NCBI GenBank assembly: GCA_026225945.1
Contig: JAMJFZ010000770.1
Coordinates: 3,132,001-3,196,000 of the forward strand
Length of the DNA: 64,000 nucleotides
Origin: Cricetomys ansorgei
Lineage: Eukaryota > Chordata > Mammalia > Rodentia > Nesomyidae
Direction: 5' to 3'
Shown: piece after piece, positions 26,030-37,858 of the stretch
How the letters are laid out: every line of letters begins with the position of its first letter
Position numbering within the stretch: position 1 is the first letter of the stretch
The notes under the pieces: model-generated
Seen by the model: the letters and a program-made list of their open reading frames with translations, nothing else
The model's database searches: none
What the model was told of the DNA's origin: nothing
Program-made: the position numbers and the translations under genes

Positions 26030-27138
26030 TTTATTTTGTGTAGCCTAGGCTGGCCCTGAACTTGATATCCTCCAGCTATCTCATATTCTTTGTTTGGCTT
26101 TTGCCTTTATTGTATTTTCTGTTTATATGTGAGGCGTGTGCATGCATGCCATGGCATGTGGACGTCGGAGAACAACTTGCAGCAGTTAGCTTTCTCCATC
26201 TGCCATGTGAGCTGCAGCGACGAGGTCGTCAGGCTTAAAGACAAGTACCTTTACCTGCTCAGCCATCTCGCCATACCACCACTGTTTGTTCCTTTGTCCT
26301 TCTCCCCCTCCTGCCCTGTGTGTGTGTGTGTCTGTCTGTCTGTCTGTCTGTTTCTTTAGGGTCTCACTATGTAGCCCTGCTGACCTGGAACTTTCTATGA
26401 AGACCAAGACCAGGCTGGCCTCAAACTCATAGAGATCTACCTGCTTCTGCCTCTTGAGTGTTGGATTATGGTTTGTTTGTTTTTTCAAGACAAGGTCTCA
26501 CTATGTAGCTCTGGCTGTCCTGGAACTCACTCTGTAGACCAGGCAGGAAGCGATCTGCCTGCCTCTGCCTCCTGAGTGCTGGGATTAAAGGTCTGTACCA
26601 CTACACTTGGCTGCTTTTTTTTTTTTTAAATATCATTGTCTCTCTCGGTGTGTGTGTATGCGCGCGTGCACGTGCGTGTGTATGAGATATAGGGGTATAT
26701 ATGTACACATTCATATGTGAGTTTCCTATGTGAGGTTTGCATGCTATGGCATACATATGGAGTTCAGAGAACACCTTGCACGTCAGTCTTTGCCTTTTAC
26801 CTTATTTGAGAAGTTGGAATCCCACAAGCTTCCAGGGATTCTCCCGTCTCGGCCTCCCATCTTGCTACAGGAACACTGGGATTATAGTCACATGTTACTG
26901 CACTCATCTGTATGTGGGTTCTGGGGATTAGAACTCAGGTTCTCATGCTTTCTTAGAAAGTCTTTTACACTCTGAGCCACCTCCCCAGTCCCCCTTCTTT
27001 TTGAGACATGGTCTCATGCACCCCAGGCTTGCCTTAAATCTTTATGCTGCTGAGGCTAGCCTTGAACTCCTGATCTTCCTGCTTCTACATCCCAAGTGCT
27101 GGGATTACAAATATGCACCACCACACACAGCAGATATT
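26030..27138 (-). mobile_element. Cluster of antisense SINEs (B1, B3-like, B1, B1, B4-like, B1) with GT repeats
   Basis: All pieces are reverse complement. They are a B1 fragment (26035-26090), a B3-like element (about 26120-26280, with 'ggcatgtggacgtcggagaa' and 'tgctcagccatctcgcc'), a (GT)n(CTGT)n tract (26317-26352), a B1 (26355-26475), a B1 (26480-26625), a GT tract (26645-26685), a B3/B4-like element (26700-26995) and a B1 (26997-27135). The uniform orientation opposes plus-strand reading, so these are sense with respect to Zmiz1. Confidence 0.75.
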
Positions 27139-29446
27139 CTTGCTGGAATTGCAACTCTGGCTCACATTAGTTAACCTTTCTAAACTTCAGCCTGTTCATC
27201 TACACAACACAATGGATGTGAGCAGCTGGAAACAAGGGATGAGTGACTGCCACTCATTGATCTAAGGTTTGCTGTGTTATGACTGGAAGAGGATATAAAC
27301 TAGATTTTATCCTAATCCAGATGCCCTTTTCTGACCTGCCCTGGCTATAAATCTAAACAGGCAAGATAGATAATAACTGCTGATTCTTGTCTGTCTCTCC
27401 CAGAAGGTATTTACAAGACTTGCAATACTTGCTAAGAAAGTTTCATACCAACTTGCCCATTTCCTGCCAAGCCTCAGACCCATTTCACCCTCCTGTCCTG
27501 GAATCTCCAAGGATCTCTTCTTTCAGGTGAGCATGCTAAGCCCATCTTAAGGTCAAAGTCCTGGTTTATCTAATCCTCTTACCTGCACATTAGCATTAAT
27601 GGTTGTGGTTGGCTTTGTTAAGCCATACTTCTTGGGGTACCCTGGGCACCAGAGGGAACTTTTGGCAGGACCTCTGTCCTGAGGGCACCTTGGGAAGTGG
27701 AAGAAAGTACAGAAAGGAGTGCTTTTCATTCTGCATCTTCCAAGAGGCTTTCTAGCTACTGGGGCCTCTCAAATCCTGCAGAAAAATAAAGATGGCCTGA
27801 CTAGAGCTCTGGCCCCATTACCTGGATCTGTTACCTGCAGAACTTCAGTTTCTTCCTTAAAGCCTGCCTTGGGTATTCATGGAGTGGGACCTGAAGATTG
27901 GTGAAGGGCTGTGGTTGGGGTGTCATCTCTCATCCACAGAACAGAAGCATTCATTTATTTCAAACCACAAGAGCTTATGTGCTCCCCACCTCCCATTTAC
28001 ATGCATCTGCATCCTGGCACTGGAGCCCATCATTCCTTTCTTGTTTGGTAAATGTCATGCTGAAAAGCACTCAACATCCACTGCCTTTTTCTTCAGACTC
28101 TTGCATCAATGTCTTAGGTGGTAGGAGAACTTGAGGCTGGGTGGAATAAATGTCCAGTAAAATGTCATCATCCACAGGACATGACCCACAGGATGACTTA
28201 AATGACCCCAGGTCCTAATGAGAAAACTATTGTTCAATACAGATTCAGGAAGTGGCTTTCACTATCTGAACAGTTTCTGAATGTGGCAAGGGTGGCTAGT
28301 CCACTGTAGGTAGTGATAAATAGTTCTTTAGGTAGCGATATATAGTTTTGTTTGTCTGTTTTTGCAATCCCCATGCAGAAGTAAAAAAAGTAGAGCAAAG
28401 CTCTGAGTAATGCAATCATAGTCTGAGTAGCCTGGAGTCTGCCAAGGTGATGAAAGTGGGTGCAGAGGACCGCAGGATGGAAAGGTCACATTGTAGGCAC
28501 TGTGAGGGCCTTATTTTCTCTCTGCTATACTGTACACAGTGACCTGGCAAGTGGTTTTGACCCCAGGTAAAACCTGCATGAGTTACCTGCATGTTGGAAG
28601 GCTGGTCCACCCCATTCCTCACTCCAAACAGCCCTCAACTAATGATACCAAAGGACAATGGGTAAGTCCTCCTTCCCCAGTGGCTCCTAGTTGGTGAGGC
28701 TGAGGGGTGAGTTTTCCTGCCTAACAGAGTTCCAGGCAGGCTGAGCTCCAGGATCCCACAGCAGATAGCATGCCTAACAGCCACATTTTACTGAGGCCTC
28801 TCCTTCCTACCTATGCCTCTATTTCTCTATCGTGCTTTCTAGGACCCTCCCCCCAGAAACAAAGTACAGTGGAATCTTGACCACAGGATCTGCATTGGGG
28901 AAACTTATGTCAGATGCACACTGTTCAGCAGGAAGCCTTCAGCAGCCTGGCCTCCCCTACCGCATGAATCCTTGATCCCTATTCCTCTGCTCACAGACCA
29001 CAGCACTTGGGCTCCTAGCTGAGACTGTTGCATCACCTGGTAGGGTCATAGCTGCCAGACACCTCCTACTGTGGGTGGATGCTCTCACCTCCTTATCTCC
29101 TTTAGCTTCTCTATTTGGATGGGTCTGGAAATTAGACACCTGGGCAGGCAGTCCTCGCCTTGTACAAATCTCTGTTGCAGGGCGGGGAGCAATGAGCTAA
29201 TTCTGCAGAGAGGTAGGAAGAATGGCCTCCTGACAAGAAGAGGCCTGTCCTGTTGGGCTCTTGGGGCACCAATGCAGGCTGTCTGCATAGGGAAACAGCT
29301 GATCCATCCAGGAGTTGTTTCTGTTCTCACCACCCCTAACAACTCCAATGAGCTCAGAAACTCATGAGAACACACGGGAAATAAAGGAAAGAGGTAAGTC
29401 AGGACCGTCCCTATTTGTACTCTGGGCAGCTTCTGTGTACCTGGCA

Positions 29447-29475
29447 GGTCGTGTGTGTGTGTGTGTGTGTGCATA
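29447..29475. repeat. (GT)n microsatellite
   Basis: About 12 GT units ending in GCATATGTGT. Confidence 0.85.
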
Positions 29476-30204
29476 TGTGTTGCTAAATAAATAAATACAA
29501 TCTGCTCAGTCCATATAATACTACTTGTACAGTTTTCAGGGCTGCCCATTTAGTGTTGGTATGTTCCTTCTTGGTGAAGTTGGTTGTTCTTGAAAAGCTG
29601 ACCCGATGATGTCCTAGGCATTCCACATAGCCCTTGTCTTTAGTGGTCACTGAAGCCATGGAGAAACTCAACCCTTTCCCTGAGAGGACGTTCTTCCCAT
29701 ATCTACCCACTCTCAATTTCTGACACGGCTCGGCCCCTTCTCCAACATGAGCTTTTAATACCACGGGAGCCATCTGCCTGCCCTTCCCCCCAGTTTCCTA
29801 GCCTGGGAATGCTGGGCCCACAAATTTCCTCCTGCTGTCCCTCTTTCTTAAAGAGCAGAGCAAGGTCACCGGATCCCAGGCCACATTCCCCAGAGATCTG
29901 GGAGTAGGGGAACCAGGGCCATTGCTCCAGGATAACCTGTCTTCCTGGGTCACTCATGGTCATTCAGAAGGAGGGATAGCTTTCTGGGGCCCAAATGAGA
30001 CCCTCCTGAAATTTTGTCACTAGCATTGGGAACCATGGAACTGGAGTATGTCTGGTCCTCTCAGAGCCTCAGTTTCATCTTCTGTAATGGGTGAGCTAAA
30101 GAGCTCCATCGATCTCTCCCATGGGCAAGAGGTGAGCACATACATATGTTTTGGCCATTATACATCCTGATAGTCACTTCCCAGAGGCTGGCAATAAAAT
30201 GGCA

Positions 30205-30380
30205 ATGCAGAGCCATGCAGGCTGGAGAGGCGGCTTTTGCACATGACCCAGGTTCAATTCCCAGCACCCACATGGCAACTCACAACTGTCTGCAACCCCT
30301 CTATCAGGGGATCTGACATCTTCACACAGACATACATGCAGGCAAAACACGAATGCATGTTTAAAAATAAATCCAGAGCC
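30205..30380 (+). mobile_element. B2-type SINE
   Basis: 'aggctggagaggcggctttt', 'ggttcaattcccagcaccca', 'actcacaactgtctgcaacc' and 'ggggatctgacatcttcaca' follow B2 in order, ending in an A-rich tail with AAAAATAAA. Confidence 0.8.
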
Positions 30381-32724
30381 ATTTCCAAGGGGACCTGGCC
30401 TAGGAGGGGCAGGAGGAAGGAAGCCAAGTCCTCTCCCACATCCTAGCTCTGCAGAGTCCACGTGAGGGTGGGGGTGGTGTCCAGGAGGAAGTCTGTCCCT
30501 GGCCTTGAGAAGGTGCCCCAGCCTGTCAGGAGGCTGGTGTTTCAAGGACAAGGCCTTGCCTTCCTGCTATCTCTGGGGGAGCTGGCAGCTGTTAACAAAT
30601 CCCCTGCAATTTGCACCCACCAATCCCGCTTGCTCACTGGGCGGCCGGGAGCCGTTTTTCACGCGGAGCTGCACACAGCTTTGTCTTAGAAAGACAGCTC
30701 TGGCGGGTGTCCCTGAATGAGGCCATTTGTCCTCCATGCTGAAGGGAAGGCAGCTGAGTGCTCTGTTGGGGTGGGCAGAGGTGGGGGGAAGGTGAAGGTA
30801 GAGATAGAAGCCATGACACTATGAGAGACCAGGACTGTTGCTAATCATGGAGGTGTTTCAGAGCCAACCATGCAGCCAGGTGGGAGCAAGAAAGCTTGTT
30901 TTCTAAGATACTAGAACATTGTTTTATGACCTGCCTTCTCTGGTGTAAGGAATCCTGGGTGAAGGAAGTTGAAATGATCCCACTGGCTTTGGGTGACTGT
31001 GTCTCATCCCAGCCCCATGACAAATGAACTCCAGGGCTGCCACACAAGCTACTGTAGAAGGCACTGTATTCCAGTCCCTGCCCTTGGACTGAGAGCTCAA
31101 GTGTGGGACCCAGTGCCTCCTAAGACTCTCATCCACAGATCACAGGCAGAGAGAGGCAAGGCACGACTCAATGCTTCTACTATGACCAACTGACATCTCC
31201 CTTGGAGCTGATGGGCCATGCATACATCAAGGACACAGAGCAGGGCTGTATTTGGGGACTTACAGCCAGCAAGCTACATTGTTTGTGTTTCCATTCCTGT
31301 CTTGGGATTGGGCTGTTATGCTGGAAGGTGTGAGGGTATGGTTAGAACAGGGGTCAGACATAGTCCACAGTGCCAGGCTGGGGGTGAGATAGTAGGTAGA
31401 AGGCTAGGCACAGCACTTGTCCCCAAGGAGGAGCTCATTAGCCTGTATCCATCTTGGGAATGCAGACCCAAGGTTCCCATCCAAAGGAAATGAGACAGTT
31501 GTGTGATGGAGCAAATGCAGGCATTTAAAAGGAATTTTCTAAAGCCACATAGTAGTTTGATGGCCACATCCAGCCCTGGGAAGCCTGACTGTTCTTTGAT
31601 TGACAAATACTCTCTACCCAACCCTAGGAAAGAGAAAATCTCTTCCCACTTTGATCACTCTTCTGCCTTCTATAGTCCCTTCTCCAAAAGTCTTCTGGTG
31701 CCTGTCAGAGTGGACCTGGGTATCCTTGATGCCTCCCACAGTAGCTGGGTGCCCACACTTCCATTCTGCCAACAACATCTTCAGAAACCACAGTCTTGGC
31801 TATGTCAGGGAGAAAATAGAATGCTAAGAAAGCAGGATCCCCACCCCTGTCCCAGCCCCACTATGACTTGCAGTGTGTCCCCCTTTCCTTTGGTCATTGG
31901 GCTGCTTACCTTATGAGTTCTAACATTCTCTATTCTGTTATTTCAACATGTGCTGGCTGCTTAGAGGGTCAGCTGAGGTTACATAGATCTATCTATTCAA
32001 GCATGGACACCAGCAAAGGCATGCGGAAGGACTCTTGGGGACCTCAGACATGGTGACTGCCTGGTACTTGCACCCACGTAGCCAGAAGGCTGAACCACTC
32101 AGTGCCGAAGAGACTGACATTTCAGTCCAGCCTGCCAAGTGACTCTGGGCCGGTATATGATGGTGGAGGGGGCTGGTGGGCATTGCTACAGTCTGGTAGG
32201 AGAGTCTGGGAGGTGTCGGGTGTTGGGAGCTGGGCAGGTGACCTTCTATGCTAGGAAAGGGTAGGGTGTTTGTGTGTGTGGGGGTGCAGCTGGCCCTTTA
32301 GGAGCCTCAAGATGAGGATGCCAAGTGCATGGTGCGCACGCATGCTCCTGCTCCCGTGTGTGCAGAGGCTAAAGGCTGCAGCAGAACAAAGAGCTGGGGG
32401 CTGGGCATCAGAGGGCCCCGCGTGGAGGCGGCTGCCTGGGCGGCTTGCTGTAGTGTCTGGGCTCTGCTTATGCTCTGCATTCTGTCTCTTTCTCCCTCAT
32501 GCTCAGGCCATACAGAACTGCCCCCAGACCTGAGCCTGCTTACAGCCACCACCTACTCACTGCCACAGCCACACACAGAGCCCAACTCTCCGCCAGCACT
32601 CTTGACAAAGCATCTCTTCTCGTGGCATGATCTCATTTCATGGCCTTCTCCAGCCCCAGCCTGGCCTTCTGACAGGAGAGACAGATGGCAGAAGGGCGGG
32701 AGAGGTGCCCACAGATGCAGCCAG

Positions 32725-32743
32725 TCACACACACACACACACA

Positions 32744-32779
<36 letters not shown>
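32725..32779. repeat. (AC)n microsatellite
   Basis: About 27 AC units with a single AT interruption. Confidence 0.95.
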
Positions 32780-32783
<4 letters not shown>

Positions 32784-32834
32784 GCTCAGCCATTAACAGT
32801 CACACAGTCACAGCCCTGCACTACCCCCAGAGCT

Positions 32835-33240
32835 CGCACACAGCTGTGCACACCCATATGTTTACATGCATTGAGACCCCTCCACATACACAGTATACAC
32901 AGAAAGACTCATCAGATACATACATGTGTACACACTCAATGCAGTCATACATACCAGGCATGAACATACAGGCAGATGGCCATGCAAACACATAGACCAA
33001 CATACATACAATGTACATATGCATGACATACAGCCATACACAGAAAGATGTACACACCCACATGTACCATGTACACATCAACACAGAGAGATAGCCTTGA
33101 ACACACAGCACCATACACACACACACACACAATGTATAAATGCACAATACACAGCCACACCCCACACATACTTCACCGAAAGACACCCATGCATGCACAG
33201 CTATACTTATGTACAGCCACATGTATCCAGTATGGGGACA
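32835..33240. repeat. Degenerate CA-rich satellite-like region
   Basis: About 400 bp of ACAC/ACATAC-rich sequence, including an (AC)n at about 33115-33130. A short unit 'cacagaaaga' recurs at about 32898 and 33039 and, altered, near 33174, hinting at a decayed higher-order unit of about 140 bp. ORFs through it (His/Thr or Val/Cys rich) are artefacts. Confidence 0.7.
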
Positions 33241-34224
33241 GTCTGAGATGCCAAGGAAACAAACATAGAAAGGCACAAAAAGTCAAAGAGGCTAGATATG
33301 GACAAGGACAGTAGGGAATGGACAGTCAGCAGAAGCCCTTGGGGAGGAAGGACAGAGACACTGCATAGGTGAGCTAGACAATGTGGAGCCCAGGCAATGG
33401 GGAAGACAGAAGGGAGAGCAACTGAGGTGCCATAGTCTCTGAGCACAAGAGGGCCTCTTGGGAGGCTAGGAGAGCCACATGAATCTGAAGGGTGGGTTAC
33501 ATCCGGTCATGGAGCCACTCATCCTCAGAGCTAAGGGGAGAGAGGTTCCTTTGGGGCAGAAGGGAAAGGTCTGGAGATGTGTTGGAGGCAGACATAGAGA
33601 AAGATAGCTGGAAGGCAGCATCTACTGGTGCCCACTATGTCAGGCACCAGCTGAGCCCCTTTCTTAGCCCACTCTAAAGGAGCCCTCCCAGAGGCAGCCT
33701 TGCAGAAGGTGAGCAAGCCTCTGACCACAGTTTTGAGGCAGGCAAGGTGGCTGAAAGATTCAGCCTGTGCCCAGCAGGCCCTTCATCCCTTGAAAGAAAC
33801 CAATTGTTGAGGCCTCCTAAGTCTGGCGTCTACTCTCCCAAGCAGGGGACCTCTCTACTTCTTGGGGGCACACCTAGGAAAGGTGGTGAGTCAGGACTGT
33901 CGGCTCTGATAGGTCTGACTCCTAACAAGGGAATTCCACTTCTGCCAAGCCACAGGCATGCTGCATCACCAGCTGCCAGAGGAATTCAGGGACACGTTGC
34001 CTTAGGACCAGCACAGAAAGGGGTGCTGTGAACTGTGACCTTGCACTGCTAGTAGGCAGATGGGGGAGAGCAAATCTCTGTTTCAGAAGCAATGCTGAAA
34101 TGGCATTCAGGAAGTGCAGCAATCAGAGAAGCCTGTGCCAAGTGAAAGGGTGCAAAGGCCTCTGGTCTAGGATCCAACCAGATCTGCGGGCAGCTGGGAT
34201 GGAGTAAACAAAGCCCTCAGAGGA

Positions 34225-34400
34225 GGCTGGAGTCCTAGTCCCAGGTGGATCATTTGCTAGCTGTGTGACCTCAGACAAGCTACAAGACCTCTCTGAACTT
34301 TAGTGTCCTCGTCTATAAATGTAGGTAATATTCTGTGTCTCACAAGTTGAGTTTTACAGCACTCCGTAGACCACTGTATAAGCCATCAGAAGAGGGACAG
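34225..34400 (+). repeat. MIR element
   Basis: 'catttgctagctgtgtgacc', 'cagacaagctacaagacctc' and 'ttagtgtcctcgtctataaa' are a clear MIR core. Confidence 0.75.
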
Positions 34401-34599
34401 GTCTCAGAGCCTGAGCTCTTCCTCTGCACCAAGGAGTAGCCCTGGCTTCCAGAACAGCTTATTCTTCTATTGGCCTTTTCCCTCTCCTACATATTCTTTC
34501 TAGATTTTGTTTGCATTCATTAATTCATTCATTCATTCATTTATTTATTTGTATATACGAGGGGGATGGAATTCAGGCTCTCATACATGCTAGGTGTGC

Positions 34600-34984
34600 T
34601 TGTTATTTTTCTGTCAGCTTGACACAACTAGGGTCATCTGGGAAAAGAGAACTTCACTTGAGAAAATGTAGGCAAGTCTGTGGAACATTTTCTTGACTAA
34701 TGATTTATTTTGGAAGGCCCAGATCACTATGTGTGGAGCCATCCCCAGGAAGATGGTCAGGAACTGTATAAAAAAACAAACTGAGAAGCCATGAGAAGCA
34801 AGCCAATAAACAGCACTATTCCATGGCTTTTGCTTCAGTTCCTGCCTTCAGGTTCCTGTCTTGAGTTCCAGCCCTAGTTTTCCTTCCTGATGGCATAGGG
34901 TTATCTATAAGTGGAAATGAACCCTTTACTCTCCAAGTTGCTTTGATCATAGTAGTTTACTGCAGCAATAGAAAGCAATTAAGA
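34600..34984 (+). mobile_element. URR1-type non-autonomous hAT element
   Basis: The copy runs from 'tgtcagcttgacacaactag' through 'tcttgactaatgatttattt', 'atgagaagcaagccaataaa' and 'ttgcttcagttcctgccttc' to 'aagttgctttgatcatagta' and 'gcaatagaaagcaattaaga'. This is the rodent URR1 order as I remember it. It is non-coding, and a B1 sits immediately after its 3' end. Family name from memory; moderate certainty. Confidence 0.65.
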
Positions 34985-35160
34985 CGCCAGGTGTGGTGGC
35001 GCACGCCTTTAACCCAAGCACTCAGGAGGCAGAGACAGGTGGATCTCTTGAGTTCTAGACCAGCCCATTCTTCAAAGCAAGTCCAGAGAACCAGGGTTAT
35101 AAACAGAAAAACCTTGCAAAGAAAGGAAGGGAGGAAGGAAGGCAAAAGAAAGCAAGGAAT
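34985..35160 (+). mobile_element. B1 SINE with A/G-rich tail
   Basis: 'gccaggtgtggtggcgcacg', 'aagcactcaggaggcagaga' and 'gatctcttgagttctagacc' are a good B1. A GGAA-rich tail follows (35117-35160). One of the least diverged SINEs in the window. Confidence 0.85.
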
Positions 35161-35394
35161 AAGACACTAGGGAAGCACTCTACCATTACGCCATGCTCAG
35201 TGGTCTCCCTAGAGATCTGCTGCTGTTCCCTGTGTCCACACTGATCCCTGTCACATGCAATTAGTTCCTTGTGCTGGTAGAGATGGCTGTTACAGACTTG
35301 AGGTTTTAGCCATGTTCCCACTACCTCCAGGACAGAGAACACAACCTTTAAGACAGGGCCTACTGACTTCACCAGCCTCCCTCTGCTCTTGCCT

Positions 35395-35660
35395 CTAGGT
35401 TTTAGAACCACCATTCTGGTTTTAATTCTGACACAAAGCCCTGTTCCCCTCTCACTCAACGATCTTTGCACAGAGTGTTCCTTTCATCTGTGTAGGTATT
35501 GTCCCTTGTTTTGGAAATTTCCCAACCCTCTCCTAGACTCTTCCTTCACAGCACAACTCGAACCTACAGACACTTCAACATGTGTGCACATCTGCATGTG
35601 CACATGTGCATTATAGTCATCTGCCCACTTATTCTGCATCAATAAAGAATGTTAGTATCG
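35395..35660 (+). mobile_element. L2-like fragment
   Basis: 'gatctttgcacagagtgttc' and 'ggaaatttcccaaccctctc' resemble the L2 3' region. Weak. Confidence 0.4.
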
Positions 35661-36466
35661 TCCTGATACTATACCAGGTGACTTACATGTTTTTAGAACT
35701 TACCATGACCCTGTAGGGCAATCATTAATATCATTTCAGCCTTCCCAAGGAGGTAAAACTGAGGCCTAGAAATCACACACTCAGCAAGGGCAGACCAGAT
35801 AGTCAGTTGTTTAAAATGCAAACGTATCACTGCCTAAGCATGTGTATGAGACTGGTGGCAGATGCAAGACGGAATGCAGGTCAGCACCTTTCCTGGTGTC
35901 TGTGAAACCAGGGGCTCAGGAGCCCCAAGCTTTGGCCAAGTCTCAATAGTCAAGATTTTGGGGAGGAAAAAAAAAAAAAGGCATTTAGAAATGCTAGATT
36001 GACAGGTTCATTCTTGTTTTTCTTTAAGTGGATTTTGAACAAATGAATGAGTGAATGAATGAATGATGTGTAAGAATCACTATGCATGCTAACCTGCACC
36101 ACAGACCTGGCTATATATAGCTACGTGACAAGAGAAACCTCTTCTGCTTCTCTGAGCCTGGTTTCCTCACCGGTGCGATAACACAAGGCTTATGCCAAGC
36201 AGTCAGTGCAGCGATGGGATGAGAAAATGCCTAACCTGTCTTCAGCACAGTGTCTATGTTGGGGTGCAGGATATCTGGGAACCGTCGATAGCTGTGTGGT
36301 GCCCCTGTTATGGGCACCTGTGCTGGGAGGCTCACAGGGCTGAGCCCCATCTGTAGGCTCCAGAGTTGGATGGCTCAGCCACTTAAAGAGGTTTGCATCA
36401 CTCTAGACCAACTGAGGCTCTCCCCGCCTTCCTGTTCCATCCTGTAGATCCTAGACAGGTACTTAC

Positions 36467-36572
36467 CAGCAGACTTAGGGGTGAACTTGTCTCGGTTAGC
36501 TGCACACACAGCCAAGAGTCTGTAGCCCAGGTCCAGGTCAAACCCCTGTTGGGCAGCCACCCGACTGACAAC
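36467..36572 (-). CDS. Zmiz1: Zmiz1 third coding exon (residues 59-93 plus first base of codon 94)
   Basis: The acceptor is ttttcctgctgtcag before 36572 and the donor is GCTG|gtaagt after 36467, both strong. The 106-nt exon starts in phase 0 and ends in phase 1. It encodes [17 protein letters not shown], then [18 protein letters not shown], the remainder of the N-terminal helical domain. Codon use is ordinary and there are no disruptions. Because 106 is not a multiple of three, loss of this exon would shift the frame. The next coding exon, which in ZMIZ1 begins with the rest of an Ala codon followed by a Leu/Ser-rich stretch, was looked for on the minus strand down to position 1 and not found. 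Confidence 0.95.
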
Positions 36573-37744
36573 CTGACAGCAGGAAAAGAGGGAATTCAGA
36601 ATGAGTTACCATTCCTTCAGAGCTCTGAGCACAAGTAGGGACACATGCCCACTACATCAAGAAGCAGGTGAAACAGCCAGATTATGGCAGGGGCTAAATG
36701 CCAAGTGGAGCTAAGAGTCTAGTGGGTCTCATTCAATAGCTTGGATGATCACCTTCTAGCAAGCCATTAGCTGGAGAGGTAGTACCACTTTCACCAGAGT
36801 GGCACCAGCTAGGCACTCTGTATCACCCCAGGGCTCCTCAACTTACCTTCCAAGTCTTGGACCCCAAGATGCTTCTTACTCTTCAGTCCTCCCCCACCAT
36901 GTCTGGGCTTCTGTTCCTACCTCTGTAGGTGCTCACTATCTTCTCTGCTCCCAGGCAGCAGCACATCCTGGGGTTCTCCTAGATATGCCCTGCATCCTTA
37001 ACTATCGAGCATCAACACCTATGCCCTGAGAAGAGGTGCTTGGGATTTGCTGCTTTTCCTGGAGTTTATGGGCAGTTGCCTAATATATGTCAAGGACTCC
37101 TGTACTAGGTGAACACTTGGTTCTGTAGATCACCACACCTCAGCCTAGAAACATATTCTGGGGCTCAGCCTGGGTTTTGACTCAGCACCAAGCCCTGGAG
37201 CACTCTTTATACTAAGCCCCAAAATATTTTCCATCTGGAGAGATGGGGGCCTTGGAGGGTGCTGTGTGGAGCTAGGGTGCCCCAGAACCATACAGAGGTT
37301 CCGGAGGCTTCTGCCCATCTGATTCTGTCCCAGGAAGTCCTATCCATGGGTGACCTGCTGCTTCCGGGTCTGCACTCCCATCTCATTAACAGCAGCAAGA
37401 CAACGCTTCCTTTTTAAGAAGGAAGGAGCTTGGAAAATGAAGTCATGCAGAAGAGCATCAGGGGAGGCCATGACTGACTGGGAAGGAGGATACGGATGCA
37501 GTAGCTCCTGCTGCTGAGGAGGGGCGGTTCAGTCCTCAAGTCTCTAGGGCCACCTACTTGGATGCTGTCCAGGGGCCTCAGGCTGCAGTGGGTGTGGCCT
37601 GGCACCTAGAGTCATCACCATAGCACCCACTTTTTTTCTGTCCACTTTGGGGGCTTGCCACAGGGCTCTATGCTGCAAGGGAGGAACTTTTCAACCACAC
37701 CTGTGAGGTCAGCTCTCCTTCCCCTTTCTCCTCTATCCCGCATT

Positions 37745-37858
37745 TTTTTGGCAGGGTATCACCATGTAGCCCATTCTAGCTTCTGTCTTGTGATCTTCTT
37801 GAGTACGGAAGCTGCAGATGCACCGCCACGCCTAGCTCTACCTCCTCATTTAAACTGA
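37745..37858 (-). mobile_element. B1-type SINE (antisense)
   Basis: 'gggtatcaccatgtagccca' and 'agatgcaccgccacgcctag' are a reversed, diverged B1. Confidence 0.6.

Larger units (their letters stand above)
1..36466 (-). other. Zmiz1: Zmiz1 long intron after residue 93 (continues beyond the window)
   Basis: From the strong donor at 36461-36466 to position 1 no further ZMIZ1 coding sequence was found, so this intron spans at least 36 kb unless a short exon was missed. It includes the CpG island at about 10.9-12.5 kb, a SINE cluster at 26.0-27.1 kb, a URR1 element at 34.6 kb, MLT1 LTR remnants at 16.6 and 19.7 kb, and L2/MIR fragments. Unlisted stretches over 300 bases (for example 1-770, 1140-4430, 6600-8790, 9000-10300, 14650-16550, 22000-25590, 27140-29440 and 30400-32200) show no gene or repeat I can name with confidence. 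Confidence 0.75.

Noticed and set aside
32627..33276. ORFs rich in His/Thr or Cys/Val on both strands
   Set aside because: Products of the (AC)n microsatellite and CA-rich block.
36375..36466. Continuation of the third coding exon's frame past 36467
   Set aside because: A strong donor gtaagt stops the exon at 36467. The frame beyond it soon ends and is not ZMIZ1-like.
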